Origin: Eopsaltria australis
Taxonomy: Eukaryota; Chordata; Aves; Passeriformes; Petroicidae
Length of the DNA stretch: 64,000 nucleotides
Direction of reading: 5' to 3'
Assembly (NCBI GenBank): GCA_034509425.1
Contig: JAVTVJ010001167.1
Span: 186,001 to 250,000, forward strand
Shown piece by piece: positions 25,027-38,348 of the stretch; positions within the stretch are counted from its first letter, which is position 1, and every line of letters begins with the position of its first letter. The notes below the pieces were generated by a model, which was given only the letters and a program-made list of their open reading frames with translations, ran no database searches and was not told the DNA's origin. Both the position numbers and the translations under genes were made by a program.

Positions 25027-25188
25027 CAGAGAGGTTATTGATTCTCCATCCCTGAAGTGTTCAAGATCAGGCCGGATGGGGTTCTGAATTACCTGGCATA
25101 GTGGAAGGTGTCTCTGTCCATGGCAGGGGTTGGAATGAGAAGGGCTTTAGGATCCCTTCCAGCCCAAATCATTCTGGGATTCTGTGAA
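25027..25188 (+). repeat. CR1 LINE fragment, sense
   Basis: It runs from 'gagaggttattgattctccatccctg' through 'catagtggaaggtgtctctgtccatggcagggg' to the 3' end ATCATTCTGGGATTCTGTGAA. Confidence 0.9.
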
Positions 25189-25199
25189 TGCAGGACACA

Positions 25200-25289
25200 G
25201 GCCAAACACAGCACAGCTCTGCCTGAACCCCACCAGCTCCCAGCAATCAAAGGGGTGTGGAGCTTCTGAGCCAGGGTTGCAACAAACAA
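25200..25289 (+). repeat. 90-bp direct repeat, copy 2 (probable source)
   Basis: It is identical to 24201-24290. It starts about 12 bp after the 3' end of another CR1 and continues into unique sequence. It has no recognised identity of its own: no target-site duplication, terminal inverted repeats or poly(A). Confidence 0.95.
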
Positions 25290-26248
25290 CAACATGCAAA
25301 AGCCACCAAGAACTTTATGCTTCTCACTTTTTGCTTTCTCTAAGTTGTTGGAAGATCAGCTGTGATAAAGTGTTTCAGAGCAATTCACAATTTTGTTATT
25401 TGCTAAAGTTCCTGAGAAAAAGGCAAAATGGCCTCTTTCACATCATCCAATAGTTTCCAAACAGAATATTATCTAAATTGTGCTTAGCTGCCTTGAATCA
25501 CTGGTTTTCACAGTTAAGCTAAACCCATTTGAATAATTTTTAAATCAATTACATTATCCTTTGCAAATTCAGATATTATTTAATCCAACTCCCATTCCAA
25601 GAACCAACTCTTGAAGTTTGCTGTACGTCTGTTCCACTGATAAATCCCAGTTACCCATTTCTCTTGCCATTGCAGAGGCAGAATTCCCAGTCTGCTCAGA
25701 AGAGTTGCCTGAATGACCTGTTCATCCTTCAAATCTGTTTGTTCCTCATGCCCCAAATGCAGGAACGTGGGAGATGCTCTGAAGCAGAAAAGAAGAAACA
25801 CATTACCCCTAACTTTAGGCAGCTTACTTAGAATTTTAAAATTGTAAGGTATTTTTCTGTAAGCAGGGGCTCAGTCCAAGTTTCTTCAGTGAGAATTTGT
25901 TAAACAGCTTTGAGGGACTCTGGATCATTTCACAAATGAAATGAGCTGAAGTTTTTGTGTCAGTTCTCATTTACCAAGCAACAATCATGACAAAGACAGC
26001 AGTTACAGCCTGGAAGTGTGTGGAGGAGTGGGGTTAGTGAGCAGAGGATTCACAGCAACTGTCACCCATCATCTCTGCTGGTGGTTCCAATCAAGAATGC
26101 CATGGAAAATCCTGCTGCATTTTCCCCTGAAGGCATTCCCTAAGGCAGAAGGAAAGTAGGTTATAATTTGCTGCAGGAAAACTGGGCATTACTCCATCAA
26201 GGCAGAAAAAAAAAAGTGAAATTTTAAAAGAAGGTTATGAAATCAGAT

Positions 26249-26260
26249 GCCATCTTGTGG
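26249..26260 (-). promoter_or_regulatory. Candidate CTCF core site
   Basis: GCCATCTTGTGG matches the reverse of the CTCF core CCASYAGRKGGC at 11 of 12 positions, counted by eye. A single motif match is weak evidence on its own. Confidence 0.3.
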
Positions 26261-26489
26261 CCAAACCTCATGGAATCGCTATGGGAGATAAAATACAGCC
26301 ACAAAACACACAATAAATACACAGACAAAAGAGAAGAAATAAGGGATTAAAAGACTGGTGACACACTATGGAGACTTTTAGTCTCCATGTTTGTAGTTTT
26401 CTGTTAAATATTTTTCTGTTTGCAGGTGCAGAACCAATTCCTCCACACTTCTGAGAATTAAACTCCAGTAAAAGATTTAATCAATTATG

Positions 26490-26537
26490 AGATAGTCTTT
26501 AAGGTCCCTTCCAACCAAAACCAGATTGTGATTCTTT
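26490..26537 (+). repeat. CR1 LINE 3' end remnant, sense
   Basis: ATAGTCTTTAAGGTCCCTTCCAACC followed by a degenerate tail GATTGTGATTCTTT. Only about 48 bp. Confidence 0.65.
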
Positions 26538-26703
26538 GCATAGAAAAGCTACTTTTGACCTTTTAGATGATTTCAGATCACCTCTCATATCCCATGTGAC
26601 TGGCTATGTCTTCTCTGCAGAATATGAAACCACCACAGAGTTAGGTAAAGCCTTTACTGTCACACATTTTAAATTATTCTCATTCCTGCCTCATGGTTTT
26701 GTT

Positions 26704-27012
26704 AACCAGAAATCACAAGATCACAGACTGGTTTGGGTTGGAAGGGACCTTAAAAATCTCCCAGTTCCACCCCCAGCCATGGCAGGGTGACACCATACAC
26801 TATTCCAGGTTGCTCCAAGCCTTGTCCAACCTGGCCTTTGGACACTTCCAGGGATCCAGGGGCAGCCACAGCTTCTCTGGGCACCCTGGGCCAGGGCCTC
26901 AACCACCCTCACAGGGAACAATTCCTTCCCAATATCCCATCCATCCCTGCCCTCTGGCAGTGGGAAGCCATTCCCCTCTTTTCCTGTCACTCCAGGCCCT
27001 TGTCTAAAGTCC
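26704..27012 (-). repeat. CR1 LINE fragment, antisense
   Basis: Read on +, it starts with AATCACAAGATCACAGACTGGTTTGGG and passes through 'ggatccaggggcagccacagcttctctgggcaccc' to 'cctgtcactccaggcccttgtctaaagtccc'. It is near consensus over about 300 bp. Confidence 0.92.
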
Positions 27013-29787
27013 CGTACCATTAAATCATGTGGCCCTCCCACTGCACTGTTGGAGGACCCCAATTCCTGATTGTGAGCACCACAAATATAAAAATAAGTTT
27101 CTGATATAAACAGAGGCAACCAGTACCACTGGACACACCTTCAGCCTCAGGGACATCTGCACAGGGCTGGGGGATACACCAGAGGACCCACAGGAGCCCC
27201 AGGCCTTCTCCAGAGTGACAGCTGGAGCCCAGGTGGGATTCCTTATGTGAAAATGGTGCGAGATGCCTGTGTTTAGGGAAATGACCTGTTCCCACCCAAT
27301 GGAAACATACAGGACTATACATCTGAACATAAAAAGAAATACATCTGAGATGGTAGCAGCAGCAATTGTGAGTAAGGGGTTAACTAGCAGCCATTACTAT
27401 AGTGAGGAAATTACCCCAACAGAAGTATAATCCACATGGTAGAAGACAAGTGTTATTCACAAGTTATTAATAAAAGAGACCAAAAAGAAGGCAATGCTGT
27501 ACTGTTCTGTTAATCTCATAAGCCCAGATGTTCGTGAAATGAAAAACAGCCCAAGTACATGACCTTTCATACTGATGTAAAGGAATGTTTAAGATATGAT
27601 GGGATGTTATATATCACAGGATGTTAAAAACATCACAGAGAAAATTCAGTACGGATAGCAAAAATGTAAAGAATTGAATATTTACAAAAAGATTTATCTG
27701 ATAAGATGCCAAAAAAAAAAAAAAAAAGAAAAAGTCAATTATAAATTTCCATCATCATTATTTGACACACTTTTATGGACACCACTGGTTTTACAGTGCC
27801 AAAGTACAGTAATGCCAGGAATCACTATGGCATGGAATTGCTACAATTATTGCATACTTTCTCTTAGCATGAAAGGAACTCTTCATTCTTGGGAAGACAT
27901 GAGATGTTCTGGTTTTATGCACAATAAAATGTTATGCAGAAAGCACCCTACATTCAAGAGAAAATTAAAATCTATCAATTCTATTGCAGCCTGCTCTTGG
28001 AGTCAGTTCTTGAGGTAATCAATTCATTTAGAAGCAAATTCATTTGGTGGAGATTCTAAAATAAAATATCTCTGGATGCTGGTCATCCTTTTCTGTTCCA
28101 GCCATGGTGAATGAACACAAGTGAAGAGCCACAGGTAATGTGGAGAGAACAGAAGGAAAATCTGTCTGTGCAGACTGCAAAGAATTCAGACATAATCTTT
28201 TGGTCTTTACCCTTGTTTCTTTTCTTTTCAGATGCTTCGGTGTAAAACATGTGGTTTACACTCATCTTTGTGTAAACTTCTCTGGGGTGACTTCAGACAC
28301 AGGGCAGGCCCTCTGTAAACAAGGTGGACAAAGCTGGGCCTCAGAACGTGTGGAACACGTGTCTATTGTAGCTCTTTACTCCTAACGCCACCTGGCTGAC
28401 CGGGATCCTGGATTCTGCAGCCACAAACCAGCACAGAGGCTATTGGAATTGATGGAGGAAAGGTAAAGAAAGCCACCAAAATCTAAACTCGTGTCCCCAC
28501 TGTCCTCTCCCAGCAAACCCATCCTTGCTGACACTGGAACAATGTTGCCTCGGCGAGGGGAGCGTGGGGCAGGTTTGGGAGGTCAGTTTACACCCGGGTC
28601 AGCTCAGACGTGGTGTATACAGTATCGGGGTCTGTTTTCTATTTGCTTGTCAAATACCAACACCATAAAGAAAGGAATAGTACTAAATCCACCATTTTAA
28701 CCTTACACATACCCATAATTACAGCTGAAATAACTCAGCAATTTTTGAGTTATATGAGTGCAAAGAAAGCATCTGCAACCAATCATATATTTTTTTGTTG
28801 GTGCTCTTTTTTTCTGGCAATTCTATATCTTAAAAATTGTGAATGCAGTTCTATTTTTTTTTAAAAAAAAACTTGTTAAAGAAAAAAACAACACATGTGC
28901 TTTCAGGCTGAAAACACACATGCCAAATTCAGCCTGGAGAGAATTTTTACGGCTGAGTTATAAAACCTTGAAAATAGGGATTTATAATGGAAATGCTGAC
29001 AGACCATTAACTACAATAATAACATAAATGGAGCAATAGAATTTCCAAGTTATCTCCTTTTTGTTTGTGTCAGCATTCCTGCACCAAGAGCCTGTGTAAC
29101 ACACACACAGCATTAGCAGCACATCACTAAGGGTTCTCTCCTGCGGCATTCACAGGATGCAGAGGAAGACACAGCAGAGGAAGCAGAAAAGGACAATACA
29201 TGTGCTCTGTGTCTTGGGGTGCACCACATCCCCAGTCATCTCTAACTCAATACAGAATCTAATTAATTCTTGCTGGATACAGGTTTTGTAAGGAATCCTG
29301 CCACCAAGCAAAGGCAGGTAGCAGATACCAGTTCACCTGTTTTGCTTTGTGCTGTATTCTCAGGACAGCAAGGCACTGCTGATCCCACACACTTCCAGTG
29401 CCCAGCCTGAGGATTGCTTTGAGCTTTCTTTGTGACCCACAAAAGAAAGAGGGAGATGATAATTGGGCATGAAAACAGGCCACAGGAGGACTGTTAAAGA
29501 GTAGAACTACGCTATGCATGCTCTTGCTTTAAATGCTCAAGCTCTGTCTTCTCTGGGAAGATAAATATACTGAAAATTTGCAAAGTGTCATGCTGCTCAA
29601 GATAATTTGTTCCCTGTTACAGACAGGAATGAGTTGTTTAAAATAAGTGGCAGCTAAAGCTACAAAATCTGTGCTTTTTCACCCTTCCAAGAAAAAAAAC
29701 ATCTTACTGGTGAAGCTGTGTTTAGCCCATCACTGGAAGTTTATATCAAAGTATGTATTCCTTATGAAAACAGCATTTCAGATTCAT
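27013..29787. other. Intergenic, no gene seen
   Basis: Mostly AT-rich. A CpG-bearing patch at 28385-28630 (CCTCGGCGAGGGGAGCG, CCCGGGTCAGC, TATCGGGG) stands out. Poly(A) run at 27712. Confidence 0.5.
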
Positions 29788-29990
29788 AGAATCCCAGAAT
29801 GATTTGCATTGGACAGAAGCTTAAAGCTCATTACATTAAAACGCCCTGCCATGGGCAGGGACACCTTTCACTAGACCAGGCTCCAACCTGGCCTGGGACA
29901 CTTCCAGGGACGTGGGCAGCCACATCTTCTCTGGGCAACTTATGCCAGGGCCTCACCACACTCACAGCCCAGAAATTCTTCAAATTATTC
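29788..29990 (-). repeat. CR1 LINE fragment, diverged, antisense
   Basis: CATAGAATCCCAGAATGATTTG marks the terminal repeat, followed by 'ccctgccatgggcagggacacc' and 'ggacacttccagggacgtgggcagccac'. Confidence 0.88.
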
Positions 29991-30144
29991 TGCATGGGGT
30001 TGACAACTGGGAGTGAAGGAAAATGACAGATTCATGTGCAGTTAGAATTTGTCAGATTCAGGGCTTTGAAAGATACTCCAATACAATCAGCAGCTGGTTT
30101 GTTCCCTGGCTCGTTTGTCCTGCACTTCCTAAGACACCTGACAT

Positions 30145-30200
30145 AACAGAGCCGGTATCACTCCCATTTTACAGATGGTTAAAGAAAGCCACAGCAGTGA
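30145..30200 (+). repeat. MIR-like SINE remnant (weak)
   Basis: CCCATTTTACAGATGGTTAAAGAAAGCCACAGCAGTGAAATAA resembles the MIR core (cccattttacagatgaggaaactgaggcacagagaggttaagt). The match is limited to about 45 bp. Confidence 0.4.
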
Positions 30201-30659
30201 AATAAATTCCTCAATATTACATATCAGATTTCTTTCAAAACCCAGGAAAAGAACCAAGTTTTCTCCTTGTTTTAGTAACCTCTAGTGTACAAAACCCAGA
30301 TTTTAATCTTTTTCATTTTAAGGGTAAAAAGGCTCAATATGACCCAGGAGCTGATATAACTCATCTGCTTCCCAAAAGCCCTAGTTCAGTCCAGAAATGG
30401 AGAGCAAACTGTGAGATCACAGAAATTATTTGCTTCACAAAAATCTTGAGTTTTACACAAAGAGAGCAAGTTTGAAAAAAAGAAGTCTTTTTCTGCTGAC
30501 ATCATCAATGACCCTGAGAGTCCCTCCCTGCTATCACCCTTTTCTGACATCCACCAGCTCCCCCAACGGGAAACCATTCTTCTAAAAACATTACTTTCTA
30601 TTCTCTGCATCAAAAGAAGGAAAACCGGTGGCTGTAACAACTCAAGCTGCTTTACTGAT

Positions 30660-31060
30660 CCCTCTGCCACTATTGCTCTGCTTTTGTCCAACACACGTGT
30701 CTGAGCCTCGTCTGTGCTCGAGATATTTGGCAGGCCGAGCACCCTTTGTCCCCCTCGCATGCCGAGCACTCCACAAAACTGCTCCCAACAGTGCACAGGC
30801 GCTCACGCCACTGTTTGGATTAGAGAGCCTGCAGATGACACGTGGCTCTGCCTGTTGTTTACAGCCCAGGATAACACAACAGACACTCAGTTGTCCCAGA
30901 GTCTCGCCAAGATTAGCACGTGGAAGAGCAGGAGCTGGCCGGGGCTGAGGCTCAGCAGGACAGAGGTTAGGCTTGCGGGCAGAGGGAAAGGCTCCAAGGA
31001 GTGTTGCGGTTCCTTCGGAGCGAGGACACGTGCTCATGGATTATCAGGAGAATCCGTGTT
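30660..31060. promoter_or_regulatory. CpG-enriched intergenic block
   Basis: CpG-bearing motifs are clustered (CACACGTGTC, CTCGAGATATTTGG, GGCCGAGC, GGCGCTCACGCC, ACACGTGGC, GCACGTGG). Three of them are CACGTG-type E-boxes. There is no recognisable gene; open frames here (up to 142 codons) do not resemble any family. Confidence 0.25.
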
Positions 31061-31372
31061 CTGGATGTTTTCTTTCTCCTCATTGATACTGAGCTCTCTC
31101 ACAGCAACATCTGTGAGCAGCACTTTTTACCATCTCCGATAAGCCAAAAGGCTGTGTTACATCCATGTGGTGACCCAGTCCCATGGATAAATGCTTTCCT
31201 CACTTTCCAGCTGGCTATGGCATTGTAGCTCATTTGGACTTGGAGCTTTGGCATTAAAGAACCTCCAGATGGTACCAAGAGCTGTAGCACAACTTCTTTC
31301 ACACAGCAAATGTGGGCAGGTTCTTTTCTTGCTATCACACTGGCTATCCATAAAATACAGTCTTAAATTCGT

Positions 31373-31712
31373 GGAATCACAGAATGGTTTGGGTCGAAAG
31401 GGACATTAGATACCTTCTTGTTCCAGTTCCCCTCCATGGGCAGGGACACCTTCCATGGCCCCAGGGTGCTCCAAGCCCCATCCAACCTGGCCTTGGACAC
31501 TTCCACGGATCCAGAGGCAGCCACAGCTCCTCTGAGCACCCTGTGCCACGGCCTCCCCACCCTCACAGGTGAATTCCTTCCCAGTATCCCATCTAAACGT
31601 GCCTTCTGTCAGTAGGAAGCCATTTCCCCCTTGTCCTGTCACTCCAGGTCCTTGTCCAAAGTCCCTCTCCAGCTCTCTTGTAAGCCTTCTTTATGTTCTA
31701 GAAGGGTGTAAA
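31373..31712 (-). repeat. CR1 LINE fragment, antisense
   Basis: It extends from GGAATCACAGAATGGTTTGGG through 'tccatgggcagggacacc', 'gatccagaggcagccacagctcc' and 'tcctgtcactccaggtccttgtccaaagtccc' to 'gttctagaaggg'. It is one of the longer copies (about 340 bp). Confidence 0.92.
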
Positions 31713-34689
31713 GGGAGTCCTGGACTGGAAGGAAGTTCTCAGCCACCTCTATAGTTCCCATCTCAAGGATACTGCCATGGCTGATATTAAAATGAGGATT
31801 ATTGCCCTGGAAATAGAGCTGCCAGGCAGTAGAACATATTCCGCTGTACCCAAGCCAGCCACAAGCACTTTCACCTTCCCATCCAAGCCCATCTTAAACC
31901 TTCCTTTCCACAGGAAAAATGCACTGCTCAACTCATCCAATAAACAGCAACTCAAAGGGAGTCCTCCCTCCCTTTTCTCCCCACATTTACACAATCCATG
32001 CACTGCCATGCTTTGAAACTGGACAGAAGTGTGGGGGTTTTGCAAATAATCAACAGAAGTGAAGCGCTGAAGCAGTCAACAGTGTTCACCTGGCAGCTGA
32101 GTGCACTGGGGAATGACAAGAGGATGACTATTCCCAGAAGGAAAATTTAGCTCAGTAATCCCCAGCCTTGCTGGCACTGCCTGAAGAAGGTTGGCATCTC
32201 AGAGCTTGATAATGTGGTATTAATCATGTTCTTGTCCTGTAGAGTCATCATCAAAATCAAACAGCAAAACTGAGAGGAACAGGAAATGCTGAATTAAGGT
32301 AACACTTCCCCCACATAAACCACCACTCCAACCTAATCCTGCTCCTCAGCCATGCCAATCCCAGTAAATTGAACTTCTCAAGCTGTTTGAAGTCCTGAGC
32401 AGCCAGCTCCAAAGTGAGGAGTAAGTACATGGCTTCCAGCCACATTTGCAATGCCTCCCTGCCAATTTCATCCTCCCCAGATGCAGGTTCATGAGGCATG
32501 ACAAAATCTGGGGGCAAAGTGGAACAGAATGGTTTCTCCTGGTTTGAGGTTTCAATAGGAATGCTCCAGACAGCTTTGGTGAGGGCTGAAGGGAACAGGC
32601 AGAGCTCAGCACCTGCCCTCACCCCGCTCCACACTCCGTGGTTTCACTGTGTCATGGTGAGAAGGACAAACTTTCACTATGTGCAGCCTTGGCTTTTAAA
32701 GTTACAGAACTCCTAAGTGTTTTATAATATTATAAAGTGGTTTGAATTACTGAAAAATAGAGGGGCTCAATTTTTTTTTTTTTTTATTTTTTATTTAGTG
32801 CTTCAATTGGTTTGGTTATTTGTTTCATTACAGGAGATCAAAAATAATTTTAGTGTTCACAATGAGCAGTAAAGACTATCAAATATGTTGGAATAAGTTT
32901 AAAAGCAGGTGGTTACCTTATTAAGTGTTAAATATTCAGAGATGAAATATGAGTCTGTTTCCACCTAGGGCATGCAGTAAATGGCTTCCACATATGCATA
33001 ACAGCCCATTAGCACAATAAAAAAAATTAGTTATCCAGCTGAAATTAGAACAAATATGTACTAAATGCAAGAATTTCAAAGGATCCGTTTTATTTTAAGA
33101 GCCCTTGTTCCAGCTGGATAACCCTGGGTCCCCGAATCTAAACAAATACAGAACAATAGAAATTATTCTTTGGAATTCTTTTACCCATAAAGTATTTGTG
33201 GAAGGGGAGCTTGGTGGACAGAGAGCAGTTTGGACTCATCAGGTACATGATAAAGAACTTTCAGATTTTCATTTCCTAAAAGGATTGGAGATTCCATGGG
33301 CAGAAAGCAGCTTTACAGGCACAAAGTACTTCCTTGAGTCTGCAACATCAATAAAATTCACTCCTGAAACTCAGCTTAGTGAAACAAACTTTGATTGCTC
33401 TCAACATTTTGATGGCATTTTAGCAGGTCTCATCTCTGCATGGCTTACCCACTGCAAAATTAACTTGTTGAACTTTAACTGACTCTTTTGGACTGAAATA
33501 TTCACTGGCAGGTGGGCTCTAAAGGGACAAGTATCCAAGCTTAATAAACATGCAGTCAATCAGTTTGTGTGTGTTTTAATAACCGTAACAATTTTGTAGG
33601 CATTCAAAAAACCCAAAATAATTTTATTTTTACAACAACCTGTGGCAAGTCAAATCGGGAATAGAGCAGACTAAAGCTAAAGTAAATGCCCATAAACTTT
33701 TAGCCATATATGCAAAAAATAAAGTTCTACAATAAAAGCAGTTTAGCAGTCCCCATGCCCACATTTCAGCTGAAGGGAACTGTTTCAGTCACATGTGCTT
33801 TTTCTCTGGAGAGTTATGTTTGGTATTTTACACTCAACTCTGGCACTATTTTTCACTTGTTAATTGGAAACCACAATCACTTCTGCAGTGTTTTGCTCTG
33901 CTTTCTGTACTTGTGATCTGCACTCAACTGTCAAATATTTAAAGCCCAAAGCTGTCCTGACGAGGGAACAACATCTGTCCCAGCTCTCCTCGGAGCTGAC
34001 CTTCCACAAAGTGAGTCCTGGCTTCCATCTGCAGCAAACAGGTCCTTACTGGAAAAACAAAAGCCTACAACCTGCATGAGAACAAGACTCCAGCATCGTG
34101 TCTGCTCACATCAGGGTGGAGTTTAGTATTCAGATTCATCAAAACGTGTGCATTTTGTACTGAAAGGGAGAAATTTTAGAAACAGATGCAAATCTTCAAC
34201 ATTAGCTTTCAGGTTAACTAGGAGCTACTCCCAGCTGTGTCACACAATATAAAATCAGCTGTATGATATGAAACTTTATTGTTGAGATCGTCATTGTGGA
34301 CATTGTTTAAACAAACATCAGCCCCAATGAAGGCAGGACTGTGGGATCTCTCTCAGGTATGTACACACACACTGTATATATATGCATGTGCATTGTAGTT
34401 ATTCTCAGGTCTTGGCAATTAAACTCCAATTTTAAATAGCACCTTTATAGTTACAGTTAAAACACTTTGCATTTTTTATCACTGGGGAGGAGATTGAGTC
34501 ACCAAGCCTGTGCCAAACCAAGCCTGATTGCTTCAACCATTCCAGTAAGCAGCTCCTCAAAAGTTTTCATGAGCAAATCTAATTTTGACCCTGTACCTCT
34601 GGTAAAAATACATTCCAGCACTACCTCTCCTACCATTTTAGTGCACACAAAGATCAAAAATATCCCTGAACAGGACAGCTCCCTACATG
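31713..34689. other. Intergenic, no gene seen
   Basis: Unique AT-rich DNA. The 32830-33070 stretch (GCATATGCATAAC, CCCATTAGCAC, ATTAGTTATCC) is mildly enhancer-like. The 125-codon open frames on both strands are not recognisable proteins. Confidence 0.5.
32771..32800. repeat. Poly(T) tract
   Basis: A run of 18 T followed by ATTTTTTATTTA. Similar A/T runs of 10-18 bases occur at 27712-27727, 54180-54192 and 62948-62959. Confidence 0.85.
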
Positions 34690-34795
34690 GCACCTGGGGA
34701 CATGGGTTAGTGGTGGCCTTGAACATGCCGGGTTAATATCTGGACTCGATGATTTCAGAGGGCTTTTCCAGACTAAATGATCCATGATTCCACAC
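34690..34795 (+). repeat. CR1 LINE 3' end, sense
   Basis: 'gacatgggttagtggtggccttg', 'ggactcgatgatttcagagggcttttcca' and ATGATCCATGATTCCA belong to the CR1 group whose 3' end reads 'ggttggactcgatgat'. The same group occurs at 24183 and 59870. Confidence 0.85.
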
Positions 34796-37700
34796 CCACA
34801 ACGACTCTGCCCAGCCTGGGTTTGAGCTTCACCTGTTTTGTTTCCCAGGTACCTCACCCCTGGTTCCTCCCAGCAGGCAGGGACATCTAGCGACTAAAAA
34901 AGGACATTGCAAATAAACAATAGCGTCGATTTCCTACACAGTTTTGTTAAAATCAAATCTATTTTGTTGCTGTGGCTGATGAGATATTTTCCACCCATTA
35001 AATTAGCCAATACTATGTCCATTCACCCACCATCTTTACTTGGTTTAAACCCTTTTCAGGGAAAATCAGAGGGTAAATAATTTATTTTTTAATTTCACTC
35101 TAGAAAAATATTTTATTTCCTAGCTGTAATATCTTAACTGGAAAAGCTGCCTAACAAAAATAATTTTCTTCTTTGCACAGATCTCTAGAATTCTGAACTT
35201 CTTAGGAGGAAGTTCACAAATTTTGTTTCATTACACGTATCTTACGTTTCAAATAAGACAAAAAGCAACATTCTACATCACTATCATCTTTCTTTTTCCT
35301 CCACATCTATAAACGCTCTCATGGAAAAGGCCCTGGTAAGTAAACCCATATTTCTGACCTGCTGCATGTCTAACATTTCTTCTTTAATAACTCCATGAGC
35401 ATGGCAGGCTCTTCCTATTAACTCCATTACATCATCATTATCAAAGACGAAAGGAAATTAATTTTGTTTTCCAAAGACTTGGCAATAAGTTGGGTCTTTA
35501 CTTCATCAGACATCTGCTGTTTTTCTACGTATGTCATTCGTGAAGCAGAGTTTTCCTTATGACTTTATTCTCCTCACAGTTTATCACGCCACACTGTTTA
35601 CCAGGGAAATAAAGCGGAGCAGGATTTCTCATTCACCCTCTAAAAGTGTAAAGCTAACTTGAAGCCAACATTATAATCTTTATTTCAGTTTCACATGCTT
35701 TTTCTGGTTTAAAATAAAGCTCAGCAAAGACTGTCATGCAAATATAACCTCTCATGGTCTTTGCCTGAAATTTATTACTTGTGCTGCAGGACTTTGTTTT
35801 AACAGATGGGACTTTATCAGCAAATTATATGGGCAGGCCACCAACTTCCCTCAGGAATGGAGGACTGCTGGTATTTACTTGGACTCTTATCTATGCACTT
35901 AAAGCCATATTCAAACCACAAACTTCTATTTTCATCTATTGATAGAAAAGACAAAACACAGAGAATCTTCTGTTCTAAAACACCGCATCTCCAACCCTTG
36001 TGTTCCCCATGTATGGAATCAGTAGCTGCTGTCAGATGAGGAAAATTTCTCCTCTTTAAAACATCCCTTTTTTTCCTTTATAAAGTTGACAATGTGTTTT
36101 CACCTTCCCAATGTGACTCCATTAATGCTGTACAAAAGGGAGCAATTTAGATTACTTTTCCAAACATTTATTTTGCCAAATAATTTGTTGTGTTTTGCTT
36201 GGAGTTTTTCTCTACTTAACTGCACTATAATTTACCCTGCAAATAATATTCTGTAAGAGAATTTTGCTCATGGAAAGTCCTTCTAAATTACAGCACCAGT
36301 GCATTGGTAACTGGAAGGTTTAGTGAATGTATCCAGAGAGGAGTGACCCCAATTCCATCTCTTGTCCTACCTCAGCAGCACAGAAGGGCTCGAAAAAATC
36401 ACCCTGTTCTGAGTGGGCAGGAGAGAGTGTAGGGCCACCACAGGTAGAGGGAGGGAATCTGAGCACCCAGGCCAGCCTGGTTCCCACCTGCTCCGTGGTA
36501 TAACCTGTGTGGGACATCGTGGGCTGGGCAAGAGGCAGGTGAGGGAGAAAAACTAAATAAATAATAACTCCAGGGAGAGAAAGAAATAGTGATAAGCACT
36601 GAGTGTCACGCTAGCTGCCAGCTGCTATGTCCCATTACAGAACCTGATATTTATGCTTACTGCTAATCAAGATCTAAAGATGTAATTTATAATTTATCTC
36701 TGAATTGCACACATCATCCTCAAACAAACACTTCTTGAAGGAATTTTGACAATGTGTATTCTATATCTAACAAGACTCCATTTCAGTGCACTCTGAAAGA
36801 GATGGAGTTCTGAAAAATATGGCACATGGCTTATTTTAAGATTTTCCTACTGAAACACTGTTTCACAGCAGTTTGAATTAATAGGAAGGGTGCCAAGTAA
36901 CTTCTTTCAAATGGGAAAGAAAATTTTAATAGAAAACCATGTAAAAACTTGCAAAAAAACCCCCACTGAAATATTTTAAGTGTTTTGTTCCAAATCATTG
37001 AAAATATCATTAAAACTAAACTATGCTTTCCTGTACAATGTAATTCTTTCAATATAGCTTCATTTGTATGTGTGTTATAGGATCCATACTGCAGGACCCA
37101 ATCCTGTAATGACCTCCCTGGAATTTTCTCCTGAAACCCACTTAGGAATATTTCAGCAGTGCATCTAAGACTCAGCATTCAGCCATTTGAGACTCTCTGT
37201 CAGCAGAAATATTCCAAGTTAACTGTCAAATATAAAGTTCAGAATCCAGCACAGAAACCACGTCCATCATTGTGAGACACAGTTAAATGAATTCTTTAAC
37301 TACAGTTAAATGCAATTTGTCTTAATTTTTACACTTGATGACTTGATCATCCTGTTCTTCAACCACATATAAAGCCCTGCTAAACAATGAGATACCTCCA
37401 TTGTACTTCATAGGTCTTGGATGAGCCAAAGTCGTCCTGATTTATACCCAGAATGAACAGTTCCCAGTCCAAAAATGTGGTGTTACTGCAAGAAAACATA
37501 TCAGAAACCAGACCTCAGAGGAAAACTTAGTAATACGCTCTAGAGAGAAAGTTTGAGAACTCCCTACAAAAGTAAGAGGATTTGTAAAGAAACACTGTGA
37601 AAATCTGGCCATGGTTCTGGCCCAACAATCCATATCTGGATTTCAAATATTGCAAAGTTTACAGATAAGATATAAACCAAATGGTGTGGCATGAACCACC

Positions 37701-38315
37701 ACAAGGATAAGGGTTATTTTCTAAAAAATCACCAAAATCATGCTTAGAGGCAATAAACAATTGCCAGAGCTGTAACTCATGTGAGAGCAGTTAAGCAAAG
37801 GCAAAATCCAAGGTATTTTAGCTAAATATTGTGTTCAAATTCTGACATACAAGGATAGGAACTCATGTGAAATGTGGACCTGGATTTCAATTTTAAACTT
37901 CTTGCCATTAAAGTTCAGGGTATGTTTGGGTCACACAGCTCAATATGGGTTTAGATCTCTACAGGATATCGGGGTTTTTAAAGATATTTTTCATTTTCAG
38001 ATGTGACAGTTAAAAAATCCTGGGTACAATAAACCATTTGACTTGGGGAGAAAAAAGTTGAGCTATAAACTGAAACCAAAGTAGCTCAACTTGGGAGTGT
38101 CCCAGCTGCAGAAAACTCTTAATTTTAAAACATTTTGATTGATCCCCAATCTCTTCGAATTACACTGCAGTAAGGGCTGTGCACCCTTCTGAAATCGGGC
38201 TATGCCTCAATTACTTCATCTGTGGATAAATTTCATTGTTATTTGAAACACGTGCAAAAGGCAGATACCAGTATACCCTAAAATTGATTAAATATCTACC
38301 TCATTAAAATACAAA

Positions 38316-38348
38316 CCCCACAGTATAAGAGGCCCCACAGTATAAGGG
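38316..38348. repeat. Short tandem duplication, 17-bp unit
   Basis: CCCCACAGTATAAGAGG is followed directly by CCCCACAGTATAAGGG, a two-copy duplication with one base missing. Confidence 0.85.

Noticed and set aside
26721..27119. 132-codon frame and the many similar frames at 1542-2026, 31406-31642, 50883-51197 and 55651-56033
   Set aside because: They are translations of the CR1 3' region, which contains no functional ORF; no reverse transcriptase or endonuclease part is present.
30714..31142. 142-codon open frame in CpG-enriched DNA
   Set aside because: Open frames occur on both strands here because of higher GC content; no similarity to a known protein.
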